Positions 46,600-58,949 of a stretch of 64,000 nt of DNA are shown here, in pieces. The position numbers and the translations under genes were made by a program. The stretch is taken from the NCBI GenBank assembly GCA_016648135.1, contig JADDOH010002325.1:62001-126000 (forward strand). The letters are read 5' to 3'. Source of the stretch: Agrypnia vestita. Taxonomy: Eukaryota > Arthropoda > Insecta > Trichoptera > Phryganeidae. The first letter of the stretch is position 1. Each line of letters begins with the position of its first letter. The notes under the pieces were generated by a model. That model made no database searches. It was not told where the DNA came from and saw only the letters and a list, made by a program, of their open reading frames with translations.

Positions 46600-46760
46600 A
46601 TCAGGGTTGGAGTTCAGAGAGATTTTCAAAATAAATCTTTTGTCTGGTCACAAACGAAAAGTGTTCAATCAATGCATACCTTCAGTGCTTATTTATGGCT
46701 GCGAAACATAATCTCTAAACAAAAGAGAGATCATAACATAGTTCAGAATGGATTCGTTCA
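46600..46760 (+). pseudogene. LINE fragment (YGCETWSL motif)
   Basis: One frame reads KRKVFNQCIPSVLIYGCET, stop, SLNKRE near 46655-46725. It matches the conserved K.KVF..CVLPV..YG.ETW.LTK segment just after the reverse-transcriptase core of RTE-like LINEs, with the Trp codon turned to TAA. Only about 50 codons remain. Confidence 0.62.
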
Positions 46761-48850
46761 TTCACTCGCATTTTGTTTTAGGTTCGGAGTCGGTGCACAT
46801 GAACGGGTTAACTTTAAAATTGAGGCTTTACAATGCTCCATCAACCTCAAGCATTTCCGCTGGGTTTTTGATCAGATATTGTTCGCTTGTAGCTACTGAG
46901 CTAGGTACAAAATCCTCTGCTGGGTCCCAGACCAGAAGCACAGTGAGTTTGTCAGAAGTTGTCAGTTACTGAAGGCTAAATAAAGGCTCGGAGTCAGAAT
47001 AAGTGTCGAAAGCGAAACGTGCTAAAACATAAATATTTCAAAATTTATATTTGGTAGATTCCCACATAAGGATTGCAAACGGAAATGCTGCTATCTCTAA
47101 GCATAATTTAACTCGTATTTCTGGAGTATTTGTAGAACAGAAAACGTTCTTCATAAGTTAGTTGTGGCGTCATTTCTGGACACACTTAAATCAATTTACT
47201 AAGGTAATATATCTGAACTAGAATAATCTTTTTTAAATGGAATTATGATGAAATAAAAATATATTTAAGTTTCAAGGTCCAAGAACTTTGTGAATGCAAA
47301 GGGGCACAGAAAGATTTATGTTGTGCACCGCACGAAGAAATAGGAAAAGATACGCAAGATTTAGCATATTAAACGTCAAGAACTAGTACATTAAAATAGC
47401 AACAAGCACATTTCTCGAAAGACGGACAGCTTGACGAAAGCAGTCACCTAAAGGTACCCCAAGTAAATCCAGAGCCTGAAAAACCTCCCTTAAACCTTCT
47501 CATCAAATTCATCAATTTCTGCGGGGCAATGAATGAACAGGTTTTTACCTAGTGTGGCAGTTATTAGTAACTTGTATTAACAAATGTATAAAAACAATAA
47601 AATAAACAAATGAATAAAAATTAATTTACAAAGTAATAGAAACAGTAAGAAAAGTCTTTGTTCAGCTCTGGATATAAAACATCTCTTAATTATAATGATG
47701 TTGAATGAATCTGTGCTCAGTTTAGGTTTTTATGTGTAAGAATCGTTTATTATAAGTATTAAAATAAATTGAATGATCAACTGTGTATAAAAAATAAACC
47801 AATGAGGATCATACTTAAATTCACATTGACCAACTAAATTACCTACGGTAAAAAAATAGGGAGCATCTAGAAAAACTTTTTTTTATCATACCGCTCTGGG
47901 CTTCCCAAAGATCTTACAAACAATATTGCTGTAGACTGATTTTTCAAACTTTCGACCCTCTATAAAAGGTTAAGTTTTCGGTGGATAAATAGATTCCTCA
48001 GATTAATTCTCTAAGATAACTATTTCCATACCCAATTAAATTAAATTCATCACATAATCAGTTAGTGTAATTAACTACAAAATCATTCTGGGGTTCTTAA
48101 ATAAAATATTATGTGATTAAAACTGTATTCCAATTCTAAGAAATAAATTATCTTTCATAATGTATTTATCTATAAGATACTGAACGATAAATTCACGAAA
48201 AAAAGGGAAATTTACCAATAGGAAAAAAAAATGCAAACGTACAACGATAGTGTTTAAAATTTTTTAGATTAACAATGTACTAAATTGTCAAAATTAATGA
48301 TTCATGATTCATTTTACAAATAAGTTGTAGCACCTTTAAAATTTTATTGAAAACAATATTAAACTCATTTATAACAGATTTTCATAAACTCATTTATAAA
48401 TCATATTTTAGATTTGTATTATATATCAAATGCATTTCAAATGCCTTTGTAACAGTTACCTGTAAAATTATCTCATACGTGAATATTCCTGACCTAATTT
48501 TCTCTATTACTAAAATCCATTTAATCCAGTAGTTTCCTCCGAGTTACCTTATACATTCATTTAACTCTCTGCTCGAGTTATTTTAAACATGACTTCCGTA
48601 TTTACACATATTCAGCCTTAAATATTTTATACATATATATAAATAGCACCTTTGAATTAAATTAAGAAGACAAGTCAATTAATTCTCATTTACTCAAACG
48701 CCTCAATAAAGCGCCTTACGTCTTTCTAACATTCTGTCCTCGCAATTATATATAGTTTGTTAATTAATTTTATAAGTGAATCGGGAAGCAAAAAATGATA
48801 TTTTTTGGCTAAATTTGACAAATACTAAAAAACAAAATAAAATAATTGAA
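46761..48850. other. AT-rich non-coding stretch
   Basis: No gene, repeat family or site is recognised. Short frames at 46672-46972 and 48347-48532 have no known motif. Confidence 0.4.
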
Positions 48851-48856
48851 ATACTT

Positions 48857-49700
48857 CTTCTTCTTCTTACGTAATTTCCTTTCAACGGACGTCGGTTATT
48901 ATGTTGACTATCATCATCTTATTTCCCATGGAACAACTCTAGTAGACTGGCCAAACAACTGACTCAGACTTTTTAGCCATCACGTTCTCCTTCTTCCAGG
49001 GCCCCGATTCCCGGCAATCTTTTCCAGCATTTTGAGTTGCATGATCTCCTACTTCTTTAGGTGTCTCATCGCATGTCCGAGATACTGAAGATATTTTCAG
49101 ATTTTTTGTGTTTTAATTACTTATTTTTCATTTCATATGAACCATAATATCTTCACTAGTATACTACTTTGTCTATCCAGCTTATTTTAAATATTCTTCT
49201 GTAGATCCACATCTTGAATGCTTCAAGTCACTTAATCGATTCTTCAGTAAGCGTTCGTGCTTCTATTATGTAAAAGAATATCAATAACACGCAGCATCTG
49301 ACCATTCGCATTCGTTATCCAAGGTTAAGATGATTTTTCATTCGAACAAAGATTGCACAAGCTTTCTCAATGCGGCATTTGATTTCAATAGAAGGACTCC
49401 ATATTTCATTTACATTGCAGTTCAAGTGTACAATACTTCGTATCCTCTCTAATTTCGTTCTAGCAACAAAAATACTGTTAACTTGTTAACTGCTTTGTTA
49501 TGTTTAATAACGATCAGGTATTTTGTTTTAGATGTATTAAGTCTTACGAAAAATTCTCACATGCATTAACTATTTGGTTCATCAGAAGTTAGTGCTAGAA
49601 GAACCGTTCATCAACATAACGCAGATTGTTCTGAATCTTTCCATACCTTTTTTTCTTCATTATTCCTCTGTAGGTACAAAATAATATTATTAAATGCTTT
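48857..49700 (-). pseudogene. RTE-type LINE, C-terminal third including decayed RT active-site region
   Basis: Reading the minus strand from about 49660: NNLRYVDE (the family form is NNLRYADD, the RT active-site box, here damaged), NACENFS, SKTKYLIVIKH near 49535, EIWSPSIEIKCRIEKACAIF near 49410, RMVRCCVLLIFFY, LEAFKMWIYRRIFKISWIDK near 49220, YLGHAMRH near 49075, then EIMQLKMLEKIAGNRGPGRR near 49020 and a (GAA)n tail at 48857-48869. Frameshifts and stops occur throughout. This is the longest LINE piece in the window, about 0.84 kb, and it is dead. The missing 5' two-thirds would hold the endonuclease and most of the RT. Confidence 0.75.
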
Positions 49701-50778
49701 ACTTGTTTGTTTTCTGAAATAAAATTAAAATCTTGTATGCCGGAATATTGTTCAGTTATCGATCTTAGCTACATATATGTATATCGTCTATTTTTATTCA
49801 AGTCCTCACTGAAACTCAGGGCTCCCATAAAATAGCTCCGAGATGCAGTCTTTTCATTTTCCCACACGTAATTTCCACTTTCCATGGCTCGATATGTGAA
49901 TGCTTGTAGTTGTTATACAAAGCCGGGACCGGAAACGAATCGTATAATTCAAATATACTTTACATCACTTATGTGAGTTTAGAGATTGACAAGGCTTAAA
50001 GACATGTTTTATGTGAGATGTAAAGTATTTGTAAAGTTCTGTTGTATTTTTAACGCATTTACATCAATGCTTTTATGTCGATTGAATTTGCTCTTGAATT
50101 TGTCAACATGTGAAATTTTGTTCACTTTTTACGCGTTTAAATTTACAGAGCCCAATTATTAACAGTTATCCAGGGGCAGACTACTGCCTGAGCTGATTGT
50201 TTTGTAGGTATTTGTGAATATATATTTTTTAAATCATACTTAGATATCCAGAAGTTCTTCAGCCCAGCTGTATTCTTACATATCAAAAGGAATTTAGCTA
50301 TCGCGTTCTCGTGATTTTTCTAAACGTCGCAAACGTTGCAACGTTGTTTGTGCAGTACTCCTCTATGCAGACATTAATTTGTCATCATCATCATAATCAC
50401 CTTCATTACCACTGCATATTCAGAAAGAAAATCGACGTCAAAATCAATATTTTATTCAGATTTAATGCAATTTACAAGTATTAGTGAATGACTTGTGATG
50501 TCGGTGAATGTATTTTATTTTTGAATAGATATGTGCAGCATCAATTCTAAGTGAATTAACTAAGCTAAGTTATTAATTATAAATAATCTAAATTAAAATT
50601 CTCGGTACATTAACACATATACCTACAATTAACTAAGCTAAACGATTGTGTTTCAAAAATACGATAAACTAGTTATAAATGGTCAGAAATAACGTACTTT
50701 TTTATGTTTGAAGTTTAGTTTTTCATTAGTGAGGAGTTTTAATTTTAGTTACCTTATTTAAAAAAATATATATATTCG
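49701..50778. other. AT-rich non-coding stretch
   Basis: A CGTCGCAAACGTTGCAACGT patch lies at 50324. No gene or classified element. Confidence 0.4.
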
Positions 50779-51282
50779 TGTCGTGGCTGCGGGAGGAATT
50801 AATAAAAGCGCTGGAATTTAATAACGGATTTATTAATTATTTATTTAATGTACAAAGTCACTTGACGCTATTTAACATTACGTTTTTATTTAAATTACAC
50901 TATATCGTAATTTATCACTCGTAAATAGACACTTTATTATCGCTTTAACTCTTTATTCAATTTCGCACGTAGTTTTTGCTCTGGTTTATTTCGCTACGTA
51001 AGTGAGAACTACACTAGAATATTCGCTCGTTATCATACGGTTAGCTACCCTGGCCTCCGCATCCCGCGGCTGCCTTCGCTTTATTCTGCTGTCAAGCGCG
51101 CTAAAACAACAACTCGCGCGCGGCTTAGCCGTATTTATATCCGTGTATCGAGGTACTTTGTACTTTCTGGCTTTTTCGAGTGTTAAGGAGACGATTCTCG
51201 TGGCTTCTAGATTCTTGTAGACGTTTTTTGAAAGCCGTAGAACATTGTACACCGTTCTCGATTATTCGATAGTGTTGTGACA
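50779..51282 (-). repeat. LTR-like repeat, copy B
   Basis: Starts TGTCGTGGC and ends GTTGTGACA, so TGTC is mirrored by GACA at the ends. Read on the minus strand it contains a TATA-like GATATAAATACGG near 51135-51147, then AATAAAG near 51081-51087 and further AATAAA motifs, the order expected in an LTR promoter and polyadenylation region. Copy A at 19.0-19.5 kb shares its blocks. No target duplication or internal retroelement coding region was found, so it would be a solo LTR. It could instead be an unrelated DNA repeat. Confidence 0.45.
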
Positions 51283-52504
51283 ATTTCAAACAACTGTCAC
51301 TTGACAGGGGTGCGCTATTCTTTTTAGCCCATGTTACAATATGTGTATAATTTTTGTTTTTGAAATTTTATATTCTTTAGTTTTTCTTTAATGACAATAT
51401 TTTTGGTAAATGTGAAAGTAAAAGTTTTCTCTAAAAATTTACTTTGATGCAAAATTTTGTGATGTTGAGAATTGTAGATATAAAACTTTAAAAGATATAA
51501 AACTTTAAAATCAAATGAAATACATTTAAATTGTGGCAGTTTTATTTTAACACTTTTTAATTATTTATAGAATATAGGCAGAAAATTATTTATGGAATAT
51601 AGGCTATACAATAACCAATACTGCGATTTTTGTATTTATTTATTTTTGAAATTGAAATGAAATTTAAAGTTCTGTACATATAAAAAAAATACCCTATACA
51701 TTTCAGCAGCAAAGTAAAGCTCTGAAAATAGCGCCATCTGCCATAGCGTCATGGTAGCGTTACGACGCACATTGTTCAATAGAAAATTATGTTGTTTAAA
51801 TTTAGAGTAGAACTCGACAATACAATAGACCAACAACCACGCCTCAATCTTTGAATCTAAGATTACAATTTTAATCCAACCAAATATGATCACATTTTAT
51901 GATACAATAATTTATTTCAGACATAACACAAACATAATTTATTTCAGATGTAGAATCAATCACTATTTCGCAGAGTGCATTTTGCATTAACATTTTGCAC
52001 GTAACAGCTGCGGAAAATAAAGTAAAATAAAAACGTTTAACTATAAAACTTCTAAAATTGCATATTTTTGCATCGGATGTAAATAAATGCTTTAGAGGAG
52101 TATAAAGAATTTCTGTGAGAGAGGAAATAAAAATAAATTTCACGCAGCGGAAGCTTTAAATGGGCCCATCAAATCCGTCCAAATTGTCAATAAAATTCAG
52201 GAATCGTGGATCATATCGGTCTTTACCGTTAAGGCCGATATGAGAGTTTTCATTCAATGTTTTATTGGTTTTGTAAAAAGAGTAATTTTCGCATGGTTGA
52301 TTCCGAACTCAGCGCTTAAAAACAAAAAAGCCCTTTGTTTCCGATGTTTCCGATATTGCTTTGATTTTTTAGTTTTTCAGAACAACCTAAAAATATAGTC
52401 TAATGTTCATATTTCAATAATATGTAGGCTTCCACACTAGTATTTTATTTAATGAAAAATACACTCATGTATATTTAATTTTTTTTTCAACAAATAACAA
52501 ACTT
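51283..52504. other. AT-rich non-coding stretch
   Basis: Contains short local duplications (AAAACTTTAAAAGATATAA near 51482-51510; GAATATAGGC at 51571 and 51597). No gene is recognised. Confidence 0.45.
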
Positions 52505-52870
52505 TGTATACATTATAGATGTCTCACAGAGACGAAACTCGTTTATCGAAACGCATTTTCTTGGGAAAGTAGGTATATAAGTCTTTGGGTGTGGCTTGCG
52601 ACCTATCGTACGGCTGGCTTAAGTGATAACTTTACACTATGCAACGTTCACCATTTCCACCCATGATATAATAATACCATGTCTACTAATTTTTGTAAGT
52701 TGTATATATTTCAATTACACGCCACGTTTCACATATGAGTTGCAACAATCCTCAGCGCGGCCGGCACCAAAGCTTTTTCATTCCTCTTAAATGACCACAG
52801 ATGTCGTTAATGAGACATCTATCTATATTCGATTTTTGGATTTTATAACGTCGGCCGATTTCATTACCAC
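52505..52870 (+). repeat. Dispersed repeat family R, longest copy
   Basis: Blocks in order: ATACATTATAGATGTCTCAC, AGAGACGAAACTCG, GGGAAAGTAGGTATATAAGT, GCGACCTATCGTACGGCTGG, CTTAAGTGATAACTTTACAC, ACGTTCACCATTTCCACCC, ATGATATAATAATACCATG, ACCACAGATGTCGTTAATGA. It corresponds over its length to 20749-21090 and in part to four other copies in the window. Confidence 0.7.
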
Positions 52871-53559
52871 TTTCTTCATCTTCGTAAGGACGCTCAAAAA
52901 TTTAAATGGGTCATTCAAAATATATTTAATAATAGGTTATGAGTCAATATCAATAGGTTAAAGGAATTTTTGAATTTTGATGATATTAAATTATCTATCC
53001 TAGTGCTTCCGTCATTTAAATGTAATTAATGTAGTTTATTCAAAATTTATTTTCCAAAATTAATGATTACGGCTAACCACAAAATAACAGGCAATCAATA
53101 TAGTAATTAAGCTAGATTATTTCATCAGTTATTTCATAAGAAGTAGCACTTTTTTTAAAACGATCTTAATTAAGATTTTCATTGATCCAGCATGTTTAAA
53201 TGACTTTTATTTGTGATTTTATTTATGACAAAAAACGGCTGTCAATGATGAAAATCCGGTGAATTAAGGAAATAAACATTTTTACGGCGTTTAGCATGTA
53301 CGATATAAAATGGATGATAAAAATAATTATGTGGCGAAGTGCGATCATTTTGATGATTCACGGAACAACTCAGTCGAGTAACACTTATACCAGTCCTATT
53401 TATAAACAACATATTTTACTTAATGAAATTATATATAATTTATACCTACTATCTATAGACAAAATATTCAACTTAATGTAATCAAATTATAGATTTAATA
53501 AACCAGTGAAAAAAAAATTTTAATTCAAACTAAATTGAACTTTGTAATGCATACACGTT
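52871..53559. other. AT-rich non-coding stretch
   Basis: No gene, repeat family or site is recognised. Confidence 0.45.
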
Positions 53560-53640
53560 TAGTTAATTTAACACGACAATAACAATAGTTTCGAGAGGAG
53601 TAGTCCCTCTCATAATCAGGTGTAATTTATAACTAACCTA
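53560..53640 (-). repeat. Fragment of the 10.5-kb foldback family
   Basis: AGTTTCGAGAGGAGTAGTCC followed by CTCTCATAATCAGGTGTA matches, on the opposite strand, CTGATGATGAGAGAGACTGC and CTCCTCTCGAAATT of the 10.5-kb element. Confidence 0.6.
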
Positions 53641-54240
53641 AATATACAAATTATTTAAATATTTGCGTAGAGTAACGGGTCACGGAGCAGAAGGGGTAAT
53701 TTTTTGTGTGGTCTTTAAGGGGAAGATGCTGAGCAGCGGAGACTTTTGTAAGAATGTGATAATCTTTATGAGTTTTTTTTATTTACTTATGTACTCGCTA
53801 TTTTACGTTGGCGCCATCTTTAGATTATAGAATTACCGGTATTCTAAAATTCCTTCTAAAGGTTCCACCAGGCGTGGCCGGGTTGTAGTTGACAGCCCGC
53901 GGCGTCGGTAATGAGAGGGTTCATTACAATGGCGCGTTCTTCCTCTGATAAAAGTAGAAAAAGTTCCTGAAAAGCTTTTAGCGTTCATTGAAATAGCTTT
54001 CCCTGCACCGCGGGGCGTGTAGTTTTAAATCACCCGCTGAAACCTTTGTTAACCGAGACCTCGGGTAACATTACCTATGTAATGAATGTGAAGTTATTTC
54101 TGAATCTATCCCCCAGTTTTGTATGTTGACTCTTCCGTGCCTTACCCGGTTTACAAGGTAGATTCGGATATGAAACAGAAGTAATACACGTTTAAGTTGG
54201 TTGTATAAAACACACAACATTAAATACAGATAACCTTTCC
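53641..54240. other. GC-richer non-coding island
   Basis: Base composition from about 53800 to 54060 is clearly richer in G and C than the surroundings, with no coding frame. GTAATGA (53910) and TCATTAC (53922) form a spaced palindrome of the TAAT type bound by many homeodomains. It could be a regulatory or conserved non-coding element or an unrecognised repeat. Confidence 0.35.
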
Positions 54241-55980
54241 CATACGGTGCTAAAATAAAATCACGCCTCCCGGTGTTGTAAACTCATGTACTCGACTGAT
54301 AAAAATGAATATTCTACATTCACTACTTATATTAATCATTAGTAAAACAGATATAGTCTAAAATAATAATAAATACACGCATTCGAGGATTTTAGAGCAC
54401 TCTACATGTTTCACAATAAACTGGAGATCACTAATTTGGAGAGGTTGGTAGATCATTTTCAAAACAACGAAATTGGTATCATTTAAAAAAAGAGTAACCC
54501 AATAAATTCGTGCCCAATGATATTAATCAATAAAAAATACTTCATTAAGTGTTTAATTTGCCTCTCACGGCCATAATACCGCGACAGTACTAATTCTGAT
54601 AATACTACTTACATGTATGTCATCTAGAATATGTACAGTAAATAAATTTCTAAGTCAATAAGTTGTTTGTAACATCTTTTTTTTGTGTGAAGTGTGAGTA
54701 CCTACGAAAACGGTGCTATATGAATAATCCAATTATTATTATTATTTATTCGAGAAAAATTGTTTTAACCCCAGTTTTCACTTCATATTATTAACATACG
54801 TATTACGTTTAGATTTTTCATAAAATTGAAAATCATCTGTGCGCTGAAACCTTGAATTGAGTAAAGCAGCAGGTTTCACACTACACGGACTAATTCATCT
54901 CGCTGAAATGTGTAAACCCATGAAGGTTTCGATTAATGTCAAATGTCAAACCACAAACTTGTTAACACTGAGAAATAAAACACATTGTATACGTCAATAG
55001 ACGACGTAATCTATAACTTCAAATGCTAGATTTATATAAAAACACGTACACGCTTTTCTGTTGTTAAAAGCAATCTGTCACTTTGACATTTCAAATGATC
55101 CCACGTGGACTTACTGTCTCCAAAGCCAGGTAGTTTTGACGCAATAACCTAACCTTAAGCGTTTTTACTAAATTTTAAAATTTCTTTGACAAACAAATGA
55201 AAAGTAAATAAAGGGTGTCATTTTTGAAGGCATTGTACGATACTTAGACCTTTTTTCGGTACATTGTGGATTATTTCTTTTTTAATATTTCAAAATAAAT
55301 TTAAATATCTGTAAGATAAAGATATTTTAATTCCAAATATAAAGTTCGAAAATAAGTAACAACACACTCATAATATACATTTCTCTCTTTATATTTTATA
55401 TCAAATCTCACTTTTATAACGATAATATTAGTAAAAGAAAGAATTCCAATCACAAGTGAAAATTAATTGTGTATCAACATTTTACTTAACAACCTATTAT
55501 TATTGATAAATTCCTCATCAACGATTTGAATGTTTAGTAATGTTTACTTATTCCTCTTAATCTTTATAATATTGAGCAACAAATTTAAATTAAACACTTT
55601 TAATAGTTTATATATTTATATAATTTATACTGTATTATTTGTTTGTAAAATTACTAAACCCTTTAAATATCAAACAGTGGTTTGCTTCTAAAAGATGACT
55701 GAAATATTTAGAATTGTTATGTTTCTCTTTCAGAATAGTGGTCCTTCAATTTTACCTTTTTTTTAAGAATTTTGTCAAAATTTATACAAGTTTTACCTAT
55801 AAAAAAATTATTGCAACCATTTCAAATTTATTAATAAAACTAAAAATATAATTATTTTCCTTGTTATAAAATATATAGGTCTTTTATTTATCATTTGTAT
55901 AGAGAGCTGGTTGTATACAATTTGGGATTTTTTTATATATTGGATTATATTATTTAAAAATACGATTTAATTAAAATATG
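54241..55980. other. AT-rich non-coding stretch
   Basis: No gene or classified element is recognised. ATTTGCCTCTCACGGCCAT near 54556 resembles a piece near 16507. Confidence 0.45.
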
Positions 55981-55984
55981 TATT

Positions 55985-56165
55985 TTATTTTTATTTTTTT
56001 ATTTTACGCTTCAACAGGCCAAAAAGCCCAATTACAAAAGCGAATCACATCAAAAAACACCCAGGCTTGAGTAAATCACATAGATTAATTGTGACCTCAC
56101 CGGGAATCGAACCCGTAACCCTCGGTGTGAGAAGCCAGTATCATGCCCACTAGGCTACGGCTATT
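55985..56165 (-). repeat. tRNA-derived SINE
   Basis: On the minus strand the head reads GCCGTAGCCTAGTGGGCATG, holding box A TAGCCTAGTGGG (56146-56157), and further on box B GGTTCGATTCC (56103-56113). Spacing is tRNA-like, but acceptor and anticodon stems do not pair, so it is a SINE head, not a tRNA. The body continues through CAAT...ATGTGATTTACTCAAGC and ends in an AT-rich AAATAAAAAAATAAAAAT tail near 55985. The 11.6-kb copy shares head and body. SINEs of this kind depend on a LINE reverse transcriptase supplied in trans. Confidence 0.8.
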
Positions 56166-56169
56166 TATT

Positions 56170-57321
56170 ATATAATAAATTTTATATCTCTTATACTTTT
56201 CAAAATCAGCTATTAAAATTAAAAAAATATTATAAATATTTGTTATGTGTAATAATGGAAATATTGGCCCTTAAACTTGTTGATTATTAAATAAATAGTG
56301 GTTTTATAGAAAGTGTTTTGCTATTTAAGACAAATAATTATTAAGTATCCGATTCAATAAAATGGAAGAATTTTCCCCTCCATATATTTTCAATGTTATT
56401 ATCATCCCCATTGAACAAGGAAAATGGAAAGGTCTCTAAAATTGTAATGCTTATATTACAGCCAACCATGAAGTAATGTTTACAGGTGTACAGAACTCCC
56501 CGTTCGGACCATCACTATCCCATCATCAGATTCAGTCCATCACGCGCCACTACAACGTCCCTTATCTGGGTTTCCTAATGTCCAGGATCTTCGGAAGTAG
56601 TCCCTGGGCGACACGTCAGCTCATTTAAATGGACTACGGAGCCATTGGCGCTGATGATGAGAGAATCCCGATACAATCAGATCCATGGGGTATAGTTTGA
56701 TTTGGTAGGATTGCCACGACAGTGCGGAAACCTGTCCCGGGAGACGGAAAAAGATTCCGAAATCGCAAAACTCCTTAAGTTCGTTTAAAATGTGTAATTT
56801 CACTAAAGTAAGGTTGTGTTCGTAAGTGGGTAATTCAAATTCATCGTGTTCGAAACAAATTTCATTAAAAAGCTACTTTCGATTTTATTGCATTAATATA
56901 TTAGCTAGGCACTTTGTTTTGCGTACGTTTGAAGAATACTTTAATATAAAATAAATCTTTAGATCTTTGAAAAGTTTAATTAATCATTATTTTATATTAA
57001 TATTAAACGAAAAATATTAAACTAAGGTGAATTTTAGACTATCAGCTTTAAATTATAATCGTTAATGTAAAAGCTGAAATTGAATAGTGATGTGCCTTGT
57101 ATTTCATCATTGAAAATTTAATAAAGTTATATATCAAATATAAATAATTTTAAAAGAAAAATTAAATAGTATAGTAATAGTTTTATTATATTAAATTAAA
57201 TAGAGCTTGTAAATAAAATAACAAAACAGAACAGGAACATTAATTTTAACAATGATTTATACGTTTTCATTTTTCTGATAACAGTACAAGAATACATTAT
57301 TTCAAAATATTTCAGGTTATA
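56170..57321. other. Non-coding stretch
   Basis: A GC-richer block at 56490-56760 gives a 60-codon minus-strand frame (56621-56803) of mixed composition that I do not recognise. The rest is AT-rich. Confidence 0.4.
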
Positions 57322-57323
57322 TA

Positions 57324-58355
57324 TTAGGTCCTTCAATATGAAATTGGCGTTTAGTATGGGAGGAACATAAAGCCGATTTTTTTTTTATTATAATATATTT
57401 ATTTAATCAAAGTATTGTACCATTGCTATCTATGCACTTTTGCCATCTCATAGGTAGTTCACCGATCCCTTTACTAAAAAAACCATTCGGACGGGAATCA
57501 ATAAAATCTTTGAAGGCGGTTTGGACTGCCCCATCGGAGTTGAATTTTTTCGTTTGCAAGAAGTTATCCAAATTTAAAAAAAAATGGTAATCTGTTGGGG
57601 CAAGGTCCGGAGAGTACGGTGGATGTCTTAGACATTCCAATTGAAGCTCCTCTAATTTGGTAGCCGTCTGTTGTGCAGTGTGTGTGGTCTAGCGTTATCA
57701 TGAAGCAGCAGTGGCCTAGAGCGATTAGCCTCGGTTGTTTAGCAGCTAGCTTTTCCATCATGGTTTGCAGTTGCTGACAATAGACATCTGCCGTAATCGT
57801 CTGGCCAGATTTAAGAAAGCTGTAGTGAACGACACCAGCACTAGTCTACCAAACGCTCACAAGTAACTTTTTTGGAGTCAATTTTCGCTTGGCGCATGGT
57901 TTGGCTGGTTCGGCAGGGTTCAGCCATTGCGATGAGCGCTTCCGATTATCGTACAAGATCCACTTTTCATCACAGGTAATGATTCGATTTAAAATCCCTT
58001 CATTATTGTGCCGGTTGAGTAATGCAACGCAGCAGTCAACGCGCGTTTGTTGATTTGCTTCACTCAATTCGTGAGGTACCCACCTTTCAAGCTTTTTCAC
58101 CTTACCAATTTGCTTCAAGTGGATTAAAACAGTTTTATCACTAACACCGCAGCCTCATTCATTTCATTTTGTAAACTGAGTGACGCAAAGAAAAAAACAA
58201 TTGAGTAAAAAACAAATGAATTATAATTTTCAAAACACAAATACATGAGTAAATAGCTGTATAAATTTGGATTTGGAATTCCTAACCAAAGAGAAGATAT
58301 TTGAGATCAAATTTGCCAGTACGGTAAAACGTCAATTTCATATGTAAGGACCTAA
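57324..58355 (-). mobile_element. Mariner element copy, lacking the transposase N-terminus
   Basis: Inverted ends of the same family as 37439-38551 (TTAGGTCC at 57324; GGACCTAA ending 58355) with TA on both sides (57322-57323, 58356-58357). Length 1032 bp. It is oriented opposite to the 37-kb copy. Outer sequences are nearly identical between the two copies, so both are fairly young. Confidence 0.9.
57407..58170 (-). pseudogene. Mariner transposase lacking the N-terminal DNA-binding region
   Basis: After the 5' leader the sequence jumps from about the start codon straight to the GCGGTGTTAGTGATAAAAC block (58132-58150), so the helix-turn-helix part present in the 37-kb copy is deleted. The rest keeps GKVKKLERWVPHELSEANQQ, ILNRIITCDEKWILYDNRKR (first catalytic Asp), LLVSVW and MMEKLAAKQPR. 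A 4-base deletion in the VNR codons near 57725 and a 2-base gain in a CA run near 57690 shift frames, so the second Asp block is out of frame. HPPYSPDLAPTDYHFF (third Asp) is back in a readable frame. It is inactive. Confidence 0.85.
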
Positions 58356-58357
58356 TA

Positions 58358-58829
58358 TTAAGGTAAATTGAATAAAAATATGTTATCAAGCTCTAGATAT
58401 TTTAAATTTATTTTTATGAAATTTATTAGAAAAAGTGTGGAGTACCTACCTAATACTTGGACCACTTGCCCAGACTGCATTTTTATTCAAAGCAAGATTA
58501 ATAATTAGTGTGACGTTCAATCTTCTCTGCTGCACTACCCACTGCAGAGAAACAGCGCGATGGTTAGTTAGTTAAAATTAATTTTAAAAATATGTGTTTT
58601 TTATGAAACTTTCTTAACGTTACAATGCAAATATTGGTATGACAACCACCATAAAGATTTCGAATAGGTACTGGGGCGTAACTATGCACAAGAAGGAAAG
58701 TAAAGAACTTAAACAGGTAAGGTACAGAACAAAAAATAACATATGTACATAATATATAAAAATAACATAAAATTATTATGTATATAAATCAATAATTCCT
58801 TACGTGTTTACGAGTATACTACTAGCGTT
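58358..58829. other. AT-rich non-coding stretch
   Basis: No gene, repeat family or site is recognised. Confidence 0.45.
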
Positions 58830-58949
58830 ACTAACTTGACGTAGGACCGCAAACGTATTCGTCGGTCACTATCCGCCGAGTAACTATCCACCGGTTAACC
58901 AATCGCCACGCACCGGTCGGTTAATTGATAACTGGCGGATTGCTAATCA
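58830..58949. repeat. Cluster of CCGGTTAA-type short motifs
   Basis: CACTATCCGCCGAGTAACTA, TCCACCGGTTAACCAATCGC and CACCGGTCGGTTAATTGATA lie close together. Related motifs recur at 59996-60095 (AACCGACTT, AACCGGATA, CTAACCGAT, CTACCGGTTG). They may be sub-terminal repeats of a larger element spanning about 58.83-60.1 kb. Confidence 0.35.

Noticed and set aside
56098..56165. Functional tRNA gene on the minus strand
   Set aside because: Internal promoter boxes are present, but stems do not pair and the sequence continues into a SINE body shared with 11.6 kb.
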